A stretch of DNA of 64,000 bases from Polyodon spathula (taxonomy: Eukaryota; Chordata; Actinopteri; Acipenseriformes; Polyodontidae): NCBI RefSeq assembly GCF_017654505.1, contig NC_054535.1, positions 85,965,285-86,029,284 on the forward strand. The letters run 5' to 3'. The notes under the pieces are model-generated. The model was not told the DNA's origin and ran no database searches. It worked only from the letters and a program-made list of their open reading frames with translations. Every line of letters begins with the position of its first letter. Positions within the stretch are counted from its first letter, which is position 1. The position numbers and the translations under genes are program-made. Shown in pieces: positions 49,037 to 62,849 of the stretch.

Positions 49037-49964
49037 GCTTTGTCTGAATTTTCAAAGTGAAGCAAGAGAACACACAAAATGTATATTACTACTGCCTAGG
49101 AATGAAAAAGGAGATTGCCATGATGCTATACGGGTTTACGGTTTGATTATGCCATTAAGAGACATGTATAACATTAAACTGAAGAGAGGTGTACTAGCCC
49201 TGGGCCATGGTGTAAAGCCAGGAATACAGCTCCAATTATCTGCTCTTTGGTTCTTTTGCTTTCAACCTTCTCTGAAGTCTTCATATAACAGTTTTAAAGA
49301 ATACCTAAAGAACATAACTGGCAGTTACTTGAAGTGCACCAGTCAGAAAACCAAGCCTTTTTGTTGTTAACTAACATGATATAAAACAAAATTATTAAAT
49401 AGTTCCAAAGAAAAGCTAAATTAGTTTTACTGAAAGAAAATGCTTTTTTTTTTCTTTTGTTGTTTGAATCACAGCTCGGTGTGTGTGTGTGTGTTTTTTT
49501 TTTTTTTTGTTTTTTTTTTTTTTTTGTTAATCTCTCATTGAATTCAATGTAGTAAAAATCAATATGGCTATTTACTGTCAGTGATTTTCCGATTTTGTAT
49601 TTCATGGTTCATATAAAACTTCATGCATTTAGTCATACAAATCTTTAAGAAAGTAAGTCCAGTAGAAAATAGCCCAGACAAAAATCACTGATAATTTGAA
49701 AATTCACAATACATGTTTTGTTTGTATAGGATCCCTGATACCAGCAACACATTGATTTCATGTTATTGTATTCTGTGTGGTAACTTCAGGAACATTCTCT
49801 GTCCTGAATATGTGTTACTGCTTTAAAATGCTGTTGGTACCTTTAGGAATATGTTCGTCATTATTTTTTGTTATTTAAAGAATGGAAGTCTGATTTTAGG
49901 TGTAAATAATGTTTTGTGTACAGCTATGGCCAACAGTTTCTAGAATGTTAGATTAACCTAATTA

Positions 49965-50180
49965 TTTTGTATATATATATATATATATAATCTGGATTAA
50001 AAACATCTACATATATATATATTCTATGATATATGAGATATAGAGATTATATAACGTATATTATATAGATATACTATATATATATAATAAATTTTCAAGG
50101 TTTTACAAGTTATATCTATATAATATATATAATATATATATCCAATCTATAATATAGATAATATATATATATATAAATAT
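49965..50180. repeat. AT-rich imperfect (TA)n region
   Basis: Blocks of TATATA interspersed with GATATAGA-like units. Much of the block is self-complementary, so it may be hard to sequence. It lies about 720 bases on the intron side of the pore exon. Confidence 0.85.
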
Positions 50181-50843
50181 ATGAACATAATTTAGAACTT
50201 TTATTTTACATCATGTAATCAAAGAAACTACAAAATGATTTTGCAAAAGTCTACCAGAAACCATAACAGTAGTAGTACAGTATTTAATGTTAGACTTAAG
50301 TTTGTCAGTTTTACGTTAAGTATATGGGAAACTACAAAGCAATATGTAACTCAATATGTTAACATAACATTATTCAGCAGATTTCATTCGACTTTATGAA
50401 GCAAAATTAGTTAATTCTATTGGGTGATGTAAAACTTTTGGCTAAAGCTGTACATGAAAATGTTAAAGGGTAAAGAAGCCAACAGTCTATAACAGTTTTA
50501 TGAACATTGAAAGTTATTTAATGGCTTTTTGCAAATAGGGCCAGTTATTGGAATGCTTTAATATACTGCTACATTAAAATAAAAGTACCAGACTCTGTGG
50601 ACATGTGAATGAATTGCAGAAATACAAATCTCCCAGCTATTTATATTTAAATCTAAGTGTGGTATGCGTAGAATGTGTGTAAACAAATTGGCCTGCCCTT
50701 TGTGTTGTTTCCTTTCTATAAACAGGCACACTAATAGTCTACAAATATTTTTACATGAGAAATGGTTCATGTGATAGACTGCAAAGAAAGAATTATCATT
50801 AACACCAAAAATGAAACCACTTCTTAAACTCCACATCTGTTTA

Positions 50844-52360
<1,517 letters not shown>

Positions 52361-52490
52361 CTTGAAAGGGAGCTGGCTCATATCGGTGCTATGCTTTAGT
52401 GCGAGAGGTCCTGGGTTCACGCCCGCCCTCTGCCTGTGTGTGGATTGCCTCTTCCTGTGTGATGCACCTGCTGGAACGGAACAGAGATTG
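52361..52490 (+). mobile_element. tRNA-derived SINE head
   Basis: gagctggctcatatcggtgc gives an A-box-like element, then gcgagaggtcctgggttcac completes a B box about 40 bases later. The text after it (ctctgcctgtgtgtggattg) matches a SINE body rather than flanking sequence. The acceptor stem does not pair, so it is not a working tRNA gene. It is a second SINE type, distinct from the copy at 10.6 kb. Confidence 0.75.
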
Positions 52491-52549
52491 CCAAACTATT
52501 CATTCATTGAACAGCAATTATGTTAACACAATTCCATCTACAGTGCATA

Positions 52550-52745
52550 AATAGTGGAAAACAACAATAAAAGCCTTGTGAAAGAGGGTTGTGGGTATCC
52601 ACTGACAGGTGGAAAGATACAAAACAAATTACATTACAATGCCTCACAGGTGCATGAGATTTATTTGCAGTATTTACAAACAATTGCAGGTAGCCACCAC
52701 TAGGGTACCAGCAATGGTTTTTCCAAGGTGGGGTCAGACTCAAAA
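52550..52745. repeat. Dispersed repeat with CCACTAGGGTACC core
   Basis: gaaagagggttgtgggtatc and tagccaccactagggtacca appear in the order seen at 44.16-44.25 kb, and the core is shared with 6.46 and 16.61 kb. Confidence 0.6.
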
Positions 52746-53240
52746 AAACATGTGACTATACCAGCAATGGTACACACAAACAAGAGTGTTAAAAAAAAAA
52801 AAAAAAACACTGTAGAAAAACACAGCTACGGATTTGCCTACAGTTAATGTAGCATTTGTCCCAGTATAAATGGAGATCCCGCTGCATGAACCTACACTCA
52901 CACACCCGCTTTATACTTCTGTAGGATTTACAATCCCCTAACTAATTTCTGGGCTAAGTTATGTCGACCCCAGCTGAACGCACAGTGGTCACGCAGTTAG
53001 TAGTACTCACAAACACAATTTCTTTGCCTTTCCCAGCACAAAGACAGTCATGCTCTGGCTCATTAACCAACCGACCAGTCAGGGATCCGAAGCCAGCCAA
53101 TCCCTGACTGCCATTCCCTGTAAACAAAGACAGACGGCAGTGTGTCTCTGGCAGAGGCTCTGGCTCCTTCCTGCAGGCGCCCGAGAAGCCGCTGATGGCA
53201 CACTGTCCCTGGTATAGGCCTGCATGCACTTTTCTTCCAA
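52746..53240. other. GC-richer block of unknown nature
   Basis: Higher GC than its flanks, and open for 91 codons on the minus strand (52954-53229) with no recognisable domain. It has no splice pattern fitting KCNN2. It may belong to an interspersed repeat. Confidence 0.35.
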
Positions 53241-53761
53241 ACCAAAACCAACACAGCTTTATTTAAAGAGTAAGGGATACGTTGCCTTGTTTTAAAACTT
53301 TATGATAAATATTTAACATTGTATCTGTACTAAAGCTTCAAACTATGTACAGTACTTTAAATTGAGTGATTCCCTTGTAATATGTTTTTAGTCAGCAGTT
53401 ATTAAATTAATCCTGTTAAAAAGGCGAATTTTCCTTTCATCCAGGGAGCTTTACTGCCATGGTGGTGCTGTTAACTGACACGAAACGTTGTGAAATTAGC
53501 AAATACTCACTGGTTCACCACATACTCGCAAGCTTTTTTTTTATTAAGAGCTAAGTGAATTATCTAATGTTGCGTCCACTGCCTGACCTATCAGCTTTCC
53601 TTTCGGCAAGTGGAAAACACAGTATGACAGAAAGAAGAATATAGACTCTCTGTAACAGAATTATCTTTTCCATTCGTTGCTCTGGCCTGACAATGCAAGA
53701 AATTCAGTTTTTTTTTTGTTTTGTTTTTGTCTGTGAAAACAACATTTGTTTTTGTCTGATG

Positions 53762-53764
<3 letters not shown>

Positions 53765-53840
<76 letters not shown>

Positions 53841-53841
53841 A
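53765..53841. repeat. (AT)n microsatellite
   Basis: More than 35 AT units with one phase slip near 53830. Confidence 0.95.
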
Positions 53842-56800
53842 ACTGGAAAAATATTGAAAAATTGTGTTAATTCATATTACAATAGTAGAACTATTATTTG
53901 TGTCTCAGCTAAGATCTCTTCGCAATTAATAGTTATTAATTAGTTAATAATTAATAGGCATAATCTTTAGATGCAGGTCACTTTAATTGGCTGCCTCAGT
54001 GGGGTTAAATATATAGCCACCCATACAGATTGCATTCTAAGCTACAGTACAGAATGAACTGATGATTACAGTTCTGGCCATGCTTTAAAATAAATGACAT
54101 GTACAATGAAAAGAAGTATCTCCTGAAGTATTCTGATCCACAGCTTTAATTATTCTTTCAATAAGGGGTAAAAGCGCTATGCTGTTGAATTTGAACTGTA
54201 ATGGTTCTTTTACATTTTTTCACTGAATTTCATTGTAAGTATTAACAACATAAAAAATGTGTATCTTCTCAACGTGACTCTGCTGTAAACTAATTATCTT
54301 ATTTGGTCCAAGTTCCATTATATCACATGTTGTGTAATGGATAATGGAATGTACATTAGTAAATGGATCAGAGATTTCCTTTAATCTGATTGGTCAGGAC
54401 CTTAATCTCTAGTAACGGAGAAAAAACTCAGTTCTTGTACAGGCCCTCGTCAATGTACATTAAGCCAGCTTCCTATTTATATTTATATAGTATAGCAAAT
54501 AGAGTAAAAATAAAATGGAGAATAGTGTTTGCTGTCAGCGACAATACAGAAACCACAATAACAACTAGTCCCCGGCTTGAATGACGAGTTGAAAACACCA
54601 AACAACTGGATGCTGTCTGATAACTTTCAGCAACTTCATCTCAGCATATCATAACAATAACACAGACACAGACACAGTGCTCTCTCCCTCTAACAAAGCC
54701 AGGAAGAGGCTTTGAGTAGACTTATGAACACACTGTTAACTGAACAAACAGCCCGACCAGCATGAACACAGAAACTACTACACATTGTTAAATTACAAAA
54801 ACTTTTTTTTTTATTATTATTTGGGTAATACATTGTAGGACCTAACAGTGACTTAAATACTGGAATTTACAATTAAGAGGGGTTGCACCAACATTCTGAG
54901 CTGCTGCTTCTTGTTTTCACATCAGATCAGAATTAAATGAAGTTTTTGCAGTTCCTGTGTATTTCTACTTTCTGCTGTGGTTAATGTCATTGTGGAAGCT
55001 ATATCTATAGACATGCCATTACAGCACCGTTTATGAAGTTGTCAATTTATGCACCATTGTTATTATTGACTCACCCATTATTTATCAACACACTGTTTTA
55101 ATGAATGTTTTCAAATGCCCTCTACATATAAAAAGCCATCTTAACAGTCTACCATCTACAGTTGCCTGCAGCTGCTAAATAAACATCTAAGAAGCGCCAG
55201 AAGGCTTAAAGTTAATTAAATGAACCTGATGATACAGTTTTAATCATAATTAATCCTTCCATCTTGATATCATATCAACTATGTAAATCCCTCTGCTTTC
55301 ACCACATGTACGTGTTTGGAAAAAGATTTGATCTTTTAATAGCCCTGCTGAAAATCCCAGCTGGTCATCAGCAAGGATTGGGATTTATAACAAACATTTA
55401 CTGCTTTCCAACTGGATCTCTACCAGATATATCACCAGGTGTGCAGGTTTACATCAATCAAATAACTATCAGTTTATATTTAGTAATGTATAATAAAAAG
55501 ACTTTAAATTACTTTTTTTTTTTTTTTACTTGAACAATATTAACCAAACCATCAACCAGCACGACCAGTTAAACTAGCAGCTCAGACCAGGATAGAGCAG
55601 AGCTGGTAATTACTGGAATTTCCAACAGGGATGATTATTTCATGTAGGCAATGTAATGAAACATGTATCAGCATCAGTTTAATGCTAATCTGAGAGTGTT
55701 ATTTAATATACAACCTGTAGTGATCAAACCAACTATCGATAAATCTAATTTATATTTAATAAGCGAGTATTTTCTTACCTTTATTACTTTTAATTTTAAA
55801 TCTTTTTTCTTCACTTTCCTTCGTTTCTTTATAAATATGTAATCTCTTTGATGAATTATGGGATTTTAGTCCTGGGCAAGGTGTTATCTCTGATTAAACT
55901 CGACAAAAATATGCATATCCCATTTTCCACAGCGGTAGCTCATGTTAGGTTTAGCCCTACTGTCAGAATTTAGGTATATCTGTTATGTTTTGAGTCATAT
56001 TGACCCGATGCTTTCAAACTAATTTAAACAGCCTTAAACTGATTAAGTGCTTTTTTGCAAAGGTTTTACTCTTTTATGCTCTTTTAGTCCAGGAGCTGTG
56101 ATAAAACTTCTTTGACTGCCAACCTGGGAGCTCCTCATTTTGGAATATCTTTACCAGTGAGATGCTCTTGCAATACTGAGAGTGAAAAGTAGGCTCTACC
56201 TTATAGATATATATTGGGTTTTTTTTTTTGTTTGTAAATATCCCCAAACAGGTGCAGCTATTTCCAGAGATAATAATACAAATATAATAATAAAATAACA
56301 AATTAAGTTTGTTTTATTCCTGCACACAAATCTATACAGATAAATTCCACGGGTCACAGTGTCCCGAAACATCTTATTTGTATACATGACCGGTATACAA
56401 ATAAACATCTCAAAGGTTCTGTTTTCTGTGTATGAGGTCAAGACCCCAACTTAGGAAAAGTCTTAAAATATTCTACAGAAAATGAAAAGAAAATTTGAAA
56501 TTAAAGTTGGGTCAAATAGACTCGAAACCTAATAGGAGGGTTAAGGAAAGGTCAATTTTACATGACAAGTCAGTTGCATTGGCTAGTTTTAAACTTTTTT
56601 TCATTGTCATTTTAAGCATATTGTACAGCAGTATGGCAGTAAAAATGTCAGCGCCCAGCATGAGAGGAAAATTATTTTCCATTCCATTGTGCTTTTTTAT
56701 GTTCAGTTGCTTTTTTTTATTTAGGAATCATAAAAAATACAACAAATGAACAAATTCTGCTTTTAAAACACTCTATACGTGGAAGTAAAATTGCCGTTAC

Positions 56801-57430
56801 TCAATTGTAAAGGTGAGGGAAGGGCAGCTTTTCTTGTTTTGAAATCAACACATTAATACACCGGTGTGTTTTGATTTATTAAATACCTGCCGATAAATAC
56901 TTCTTAAAGGCAATTACTCTGCAAATACAAGCACAGTAGTCTCTGCGTATAGGAACAGCTCCTAAGAGAGCACTGCCTGAGAACACCTTTGTGGAGAAAT
57001 TGATTTTTCTCATTGTAAATGCTCCACCTAAAGGAACAGGAACGTTGCTTAAAATAACATAAGAACATAATTCGTTCACTGATACAGTACTCTTTTGTAA
57101 TCTGTTAACTCATCAAAATCAAACTTGTCATTGAGTGTCTTGAGGGGTACATTGATTAGTTTATTCAGTCTTTCCAGAACTGTCATCATATCATTGACTC
57201 GTTTTGTATTCTGATTTCCACGAGTGCACCTCATCGCTACAAAATGGCGGAAACAAACAGCAAAATGTGCTGCTGTTTCTCTTGCTACAAAAAGTTAGAA
57301 ATTATTCGAGTTCCTGAAAAAACCTGAATCAGACAAATCGCTGAGCAATTTGGTGTTTTCCGTTCTGGTGAATTGCTTCACCATTCTGTTAAATAATGTT
57401 GTGAATGTCTTGAATATTGCTCCTGTACAG
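53842..57430. other. Non-coding stretch, no gene seen
   Basis: AT-rich sequence within or upstream of KCNN2. No exon, transposon domain or structured repeat was recognised. Confidence 0.5.
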
Positions 57431-58439
57431 GTATTAATAACGAATTTATTTTATGTTATTTATTTCATTTATATAGCACCTTATGTCATAGACACCAAGG
57501 TGCTTTACAGAAAACATAATACACACAGCATAATAAAACATTATAATAGCATAAAAAATGATAATAAAAATACTATTTTAAATAAAAGTAAATACATTTC
57601 CAATCATGTATATTTAAATAATTAGAAAAAATAGTAATAATAAAAACACTCTAATAAAAAGGCCTGTGTATATACATAAGTCTTCAATCTTGACTTAAAA
57701 ACAGACTCAAAAACTCCTAGCTTCTCTGACAAAAAAAGGCAGAGCGTTCCATAATGTAGGAGCCTTATAAGAAAAGGCCCGTCCTCTCATACTATTAGTA
57801 TTTACCCTTGGAATAACGAAGAGCCCTGCATCCTGAGATCTAAGATTCCGCTAACGAGTATATGCGATCAACAGCTCTTGTAAATAACTGAGTGCTAATC
57901 CATTAACGGCTTTATAAGTTAAAAATAAAATCTTAACATCAATTTGAAACTGCACGGGACGCCAGTGTAAGGAGGCCAAGACAGGAGTAATATGTTCAAC
58001 TTTTCTGGTTTTAGTTAGAATTCTTGCAGCATCATTCTGAATAAGCTACAAGCGAGAAACCAAATACTTTGGAATCCCAGAAAAAAAGTGCATTACAATA
58101 GTTGATTCTCTATGAAACAAAGGCATGCATTAGCCTCCCAGCATCAGATACAGGAATAATAGATCTAAGTTTAGCTATATTTCTCAAATGATGAAAAGAT
58201 GCTTTAGAGATTTTCTTAATATGGGACTCATATGATAGAACAAGATCAAAAATGCCCCCCAGATTTCTTACTTCAAGTTTTAGCTCTCAGGAAAGGCTGC
58301 TAAGATCTATTTGATATAAATCAACATTTTTTAATGGGTGCTGTGAACCCACAAGCATGACCTCAGTTTTATCAGAATTCTACATCAGAAAACTTTATGC
58401 CCGCAAATCAAGCAGCTAATAGCGCCCCAGTAGAGGGAT

Positions 58440-59126
58440 TGTCTGGATTAAAAGATAAGTACAGCGGAGCATCATCTGCGTAACAATGGAAATTCACTCC
58501 ATGACTGCGGATAATATCACCTAATGGCAACATATATAATGAAAACAACACAGGACCTAAAATAGAACCTGTGGAACACCACAGACAACCTCTGACAAAT
58601 CAGACTTCATCTCTCTGACAGAAGCATACTGAAACCTATCAGAAAGATAAGACCTAAACCAAGAATGGACACCGCCTGCCAACCTCACTGAACTCCCAAG
58701 CCCATTTAATAGAATGAAATGGTCCATGCTGTGAAAGGCAGCGCTAAGATCAAGAAGAATTAAAATTGAAGGAAAGCCAGAGTCAGAGCTTATCAAAAGA
58801 TCATTGAAAATTTGAGTAATTGATTGGAAACAACTTTCTCCAAGACCTTGGCTAAAAATGGAAGATTGGAAATTGGCCTATAGCTGTTAATAACTCCAAA
58901 TTACTTTTTTATGCAGAGGTTTAACAACTACAATCTTAAGTGCAGAGGGAACTATACCAGGTGAAAGCGATTCATTTATAATTGTTAAAATGCTTATATT
59001 AGAAACAATAAATACAACTATTAATAGTTTAGTAGAAATACGGTCAAGGGCACAAGTGGCTGGTCTCATATGCCTAACTAGTGCTGTCAGCTCTTGCAAA
59101 GTAACCAACAAGAAAGCCTCCATCAT
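58440..59126 (-). pseudogene. LINE reverse transcriptase domain (broken)
   Basis: The minus strand gives TLQELTALVRHMRPATCALD, NESLSPGIVPSALKIVVVKP, then SILILLDLSAAFHSMDHFIL, VHSWFRSYLSDRFQYASV and VVCGVPQ. After VPQ, one G of the expected CAGGGN run is missing, so the frame shifts. The following [20 protein letters not shown] and [13 protein letters not shown] are read in another frame. YADD holds both catalytic aspartates. In the first palm motif DLSAAF is intact, and the next Asp of DTVDH-like text is partly replaced (HSMDH). It is not translatable as one protein. Confidence 0.88.
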
Positions 59127-59605
59127 AACTTTATCAGGTCTATTAATTCAAAGTAGGAAGAAAGGTCCATAATAGAAAGATTCTGTAAGATCTGATCTCT
59201 AATGTCAAGAATTTTATTCTGAAAGAATTTTAAAAACTCAGTGCAACTAAAAATGTAACCAATATTAGAGGTAGTAGTAATAGAAGGTGGATTTACTAAT
59301 TTATCTATATTTGCAAAAATAAATCTAGGATTATTTTTATGTTTTTCAATCAGGTTAGAATAGTATAAATATCTAGCCTGGGACAAAGCCATCTTGTATT
59401 TAACTTGGTGGCTTTTCCACGCAAGATAATGAACATGCAGTTTGGAATTCTTCCATCTGTGTTCCAATTTACGACCATCACATTTCAGTTTCTGAGTAAA
59501 CTCATTAAACTGTGGAGCGCTTCTTTTGGAAAACACCCTCTGTGTTTTAACTGGAGCTTTGGTATCAAAAATGTTAGTGATGGGGGTGTTATCAGTGTCA
59601 ACCAA
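59123..59605 (-). pseudogene. LINE linker between endonuclease and RT
   Basis: An open frame of 160 codons: TKAPVKTQRVFSKRSAPQFN, then RRKLEHRW-like text (GRKLEHRWKNSKLHVHYLAW), KMALSQARYLYYSNLIEKHK and NNPRFIFANIDKLVN. This is the conserved stretch just upstream of RT in fish L2-like elements. It ends at a stop after LIDLIKL. Confidence 0.85.
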
Positions 59606-59863
59606 CTCATTTAATGGTACAGTCTGAGCAACTGGTAATAAATTAAAAGCCTCACAAAACTTTGTAGCTGTTAATGAGTTAACGACTTGAGTTTTAATTA
59701 TACAAGCCTGGCTCTTTACTATTAAGGGTAGTTTAATCTCAGAATGAATTGCAAGATGATTATAGATAGTATAATAGATATAATAGAAGTTACTATATTT
59801 TGAATATCCAAACCATGAGAAATCACTAGATCTAAAGTATGTCCACGATTATGAGTAGGACCT

Positions 59864-60130
59864 CTAACATGCTGTACATAATTTAGAGAATCCAATATCT
59901 ACAAAAAATTCTGAACCATTAGAATCAGTATCAATGTCCACATGGATATTAAAGTCACCCAATAAAATAACCCTATCATAGTTAACAGACAGTATAGATA
60001 ATTCACCAAATTCATTTAAAAAAAAAAGTAGAATAAACTTTGGTGGATAATATACAATTGCAATAAGAACAGGTAATTTGAGATCAATAATTTGCATTAG
60101 TAATTCAAAGGATGAATATCCCTTCAAGAT
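59864..60130 (-). pseudogene. LINE apurinic-type endonuclease segment
   Basis: The minus strand shows VLIAIVYYPPKF and then VILLGDFNIHVDIDTDSNGS. The GDFN block carries the catalytic Asp and Asn of this endonuclease class, which nicks target DNA. YYPPK stands where RPP is usual. The remainder upstream, to about 60600, is degraded. Confidence 0.85.
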
Positions 60131-60636
60131 TTCTTGTTTGATTTTAAGTTCAGTGCAGAAGAAAGTGGCAAGTTCACCTCCTCAACCAGTAAGTAAGTAT
60201 GAGCACTCTGAAGAAAAGAGTAATTTAGAGGAGAAGCCTCGATCAAAGAAACACTGTCATCAACTCCGTGCCAAATTTAGGTAAAAGATAACATATCAAG
60301 GTTATAATCTGCGATAAATTCACTGATCAGTCGTACTTTATTTGACAGAGATCTAACATTAAATAAGGCCAGGTGTAAAATAGTATTTTCAGGAGCATGT
60401 GGTTTAATGGCGGTGACAGGGAGTGTAACAGATTACATACACCTCTGAATCTGCTGAGTGGTATAGCAGTGGGTAATGAACCCGGTTAGATATTATAACT
60501 TTGATTCTTTTCAGTTTTGTTTCATAGCAGCCCTCTGTAAACATCCTCCCCTCTCCAGTTCCTAGTTTAAATCTTTACTAAATGATTTTCAATATTAGCA
60601 GCTAATCTACTTATAGCCAATCTACCAGCCAATTAC

Positions 60637-60948
60637 TTATAGCCTTAATTCTACTAAAGTGTTCATCCCCTTACCAATAACAGGTAATATACTTGACAGC
60701 ATAACTCTGCTTCCCGGTTCTTTCAGTTTCTTAGTTAGTGCTTTGTAATTCTCTTTCAATACCTCAGATTTTCTGTCACATATTTCATTTGTTCTAATGT
60801 GTACAATTAGCACAGACTCTGTTTTATGAACTTTTAATAAGCTGGATGTTCTTGACTCAATGTCCCTGACTTTAGCACCAGGGAGGCAAGTAACAACCCT
60901 GTGTAGGGGATCTTTATGACGGAAATCACTATCGACGCATCTTAACAC
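60637..60948 (-). pseudogene. LINE ORF1 esterase-like domain (degenerate)
   Basis: The minus strand reads VVTCLPGAKVRDIESRTSSL, then SVLIVHIRTNEICDRKSEVL, a NYKALTKKLKEPGSRVMLSS stretch and ILPVIGKGMNTLVELRL. This matches the SGNH/GDSL-type esterase part of ORF1 in CR1/L2 LINEs: the usual V-H-x-G-T-N-D block is here VHIRTNE, and the I-S-x-x-x-P block is ISSILPV-like. The changed GTND block implies loss of activity. Such ORF1 proteins are thought to bind RNA or membranes during retrotransposition. Confidence 0.72.
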
Positions 60949-61078
60949 TGAGTCAAGTTTCCAAGTTTGTTAGCTTAGAACTCCAGAATGTCTGACAGTG
61001 CTATGCTGTCACCTGTAGCATAACTATAACAGAAACACAGATCCAAAATGTCCAGAATACTATAATACAAGCCTGCCA

Positions 61079-61116
61079 CAAGACAGGACAGGACAAGACA
61101 AGACAAGACAAGACAA
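61079..61116. repeat. (ACAAG)n / (ACAGG)n microsatellite
   Basis: About seven pentanucleotide units. It lies just beyond the 5' end of the minus-strand LINE. Confidence 0.9.
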
Positions 61117-61359
61117 CAGCCATTGTCCTTTATCTCTGCCGCTGGCTTGGAGCACGTGGATGTAACAGCCAGGCTATTGATCACATGATTCAAATCAGCT
61201 GCTGAGAATGTGAGTTAGACTGTGTTGATTACGCAGTGCTACGACCCAGTTTGGGGCACTTTAAATGCAGTTTAATTTAGAGCTGCTGCTGCATTTTCTA
61301 ACGTGTGTAGGGGTGGTGTGTTAATTTAGTTTGACGTTTGTGTTACTTTACTATTATAC

Positions 61360-62796
61360 ACTGAACAAAAATATAAACGTGACATGTAAAGTGTTGGTCC
61401 CATGTTTCATGAGCTGAAATAAAAGATCCCAGAAATTTTCCATATGCACAAAAAGCTTATTTCTCTCAAATTTTGTGCACAAATTTGTTTACATCCCTGT
61501 TAGTGAGCATTTCTCCTTTGCCAAGATAATCCATCCACCTGACTGGTGTGGCATATCAAGAAGCTGATTAAACAGCATGATCATTACACAGGTGCACCTT
61601 GTGCTGGGGACAATAAAAGGCCACTCTAAAATGTGCGGTTCTGTCACACAACACAATACCTCAGGTGTCTCAAGTTTTGAGGGAGCATGCAATTGGCATG
61701 CTGACTGCAGGAATGTCCACCAGAGCTGTTGTCAGAGAATTGTTCATTTCTCTACCATGAGCTGCCTCCAATGTCATTTTAGAGAATTTGGCAGTACGTC
61801 CAACCGACCTCACAACGCAGATCACGTGTAACCACGCCAGCTCAGGACCTCCACATCCGGCTTCTTCACCTGCGGGATCGTCTGAATCCAGCCACCCGGA
61901 CAGCTGATGAAACTGTGGGTTTGCACAACCGAAGAATTTCTGCACAAACTGTCAGAAACCTTCTCAGGGAAGCTCATCTGCGTGCTTGTCATCCTCACCA
62001 GGTTATTGACCTGACTGCAGTTCGGCGTCATAACTGACTTCAGTGGGCAAATGCTCACCTTCGACGGCCACTGGCGTGCTGGATGAATCACAGATGAATC
62101 CTGGTTTAAACTGTACCGGCCAGATGGCAGACAGTGTGTATGGTGTTATGTGGGCGAGCGGTTTGCTGATGTCAACGTTGTGAACAGAGTGCCCCATGGT
62201 GACGATGGGGATATGGTATGGGCAGGCATAATCTACGGACAACGAACACAATTGCATGTTATCGATGGCAATTTGAATGCACATAGATACTGTGATGAGA
62301 TCCTGAGGCCCATTGTCGTGCCATTCATCCATAGCCATCACCTCATGTTTCAGCATGATAATGCACGGCCCCATGTTGGAAGGATCTGTACACAATTCCT
62401 GGAGGCTGAAAATGCCCCAGTTCTTCCATGGCCTGCATTCTCACCAAATGGGATGCTCTGGACCGACATGTACGACAGCGTGTTCCAGTTCCCGCCAATA
62501 TCCAGCAACTTCGCACAGCCATTGAAGAGGAGTGAGACAACATTCCACAGGCCACAATCAACAGCCTGATCAACTCTATGTGAAGGAGATGTGTCACGCT
62601 GCATGAAGCAAATGGTGGTCACACCAGATACTGACTGGTTTTCTGATCCACGCCCCTACCTTTTTTTTTTTTTTTTTTAAGGTATTGGTGACCAACAGAT
62701 GCCTATCTGTATTCCCAGTCATGTGAAATCCATAGATTAGGGCTATGTAACTCAGTAAAATCTATGAAATTGTTGCATGTTGCGTTTATATTTTTG

Positions 62797-62802
<6 letters not shown>
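61360..62802 (+). mobile_element. Tc1-type transposon, near full length, inactive
   Basis: Inverted termini share aacaaaaatataaacg (61364-61379 and, reversed, 62783-62798). A TA lies just outside the left end (ttatacactg). The right end has been rewritten by a GT microsatellite. The internal ORF covers the whole transposase in several frames, from a degraded helix-turn-helix part near 61700 to the C-terminus near 62640. The length of about 1.44 kb is typical for this family. Confidence 0.92.
61660..62640 (+). pseudogene. Tc1 transposase, broken
   Basis: Pieces in order: helix-turn-helix remnants; then ITDESWFKLYRPDGRQCV (first catalytic Asp, ~62085-62140); GERFADVNVVNRVPHGDDGD; YGQRTQLHVIDGNLNAHRYC; DEILRPIVVPFIHSHHLMFQ; HDNARPHVGRICTQFLEAEN (second catalytic Asp, about 62357); and PVLPWPAFSP. 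After WPAFSP the expected S-P-I-E-H block is missing: a deletion near 62447 shifts the frame and removes the third catalytic residue. The true C-terminus (DALDRHVRQRVPVPAN, QQLRTAIEEE) follows in another frame. The longest single frame, 62150-62569, is a part only. Confidence 0.9.

Positions 62803-62840
<38 letters not shown>
62803..62840. repeat. (GT)n microsatellite at transposon end
   Basis: About 20 GT units begin at the point where the right Tc1 terminus would read ...cagtg-TA. It is followed by a short TA run. Confidence 0.95.

Positions 62841-62849
<9 letters not shown>

Larger units (their letters stand above)
57440..60960 (-). mobile_element. L2-like (CR1/L2 clade) LINE, nearly complete but inactive
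   Basis: A 3.5 kb minus-strand element. In 5' to 3' order on its own strand: an ORF1 esterase-like part (60948-60637), an apurinic-type endonuclease with GDFNIHVD at 59959-59936, an RT-leading segment (59605-59123), RT fingers and palm (59126-58557), the YADD catalytic box at 58482-58471, and a 3' UTR. It ends with a GTAAAGCACCTTGGTGTC-type stretch, a TATATAAATG-type segment and AAAT repeats at about 57440, the usual end of L2/CR1-like elements in fish. Several stops and a one-base deletion break the ORFs. Confidence 0.9.

Noticed and set aside
52361..52440. Functional tRNA gene
   Set aside because: A- and B-box-like text is present but no acceptor stem pairs, and the downstream body is SINE-like.
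52954..53254. Extra KCNN2 exon upstream of the pore exon
   Set aside because: The frames here have no S4-S5 or other SK channel residues.
61670..62622. Minus-strand open frames across the Tc1 element
   Set aside because: Antisense to the plus-strand transposase, whose motifs are clear.
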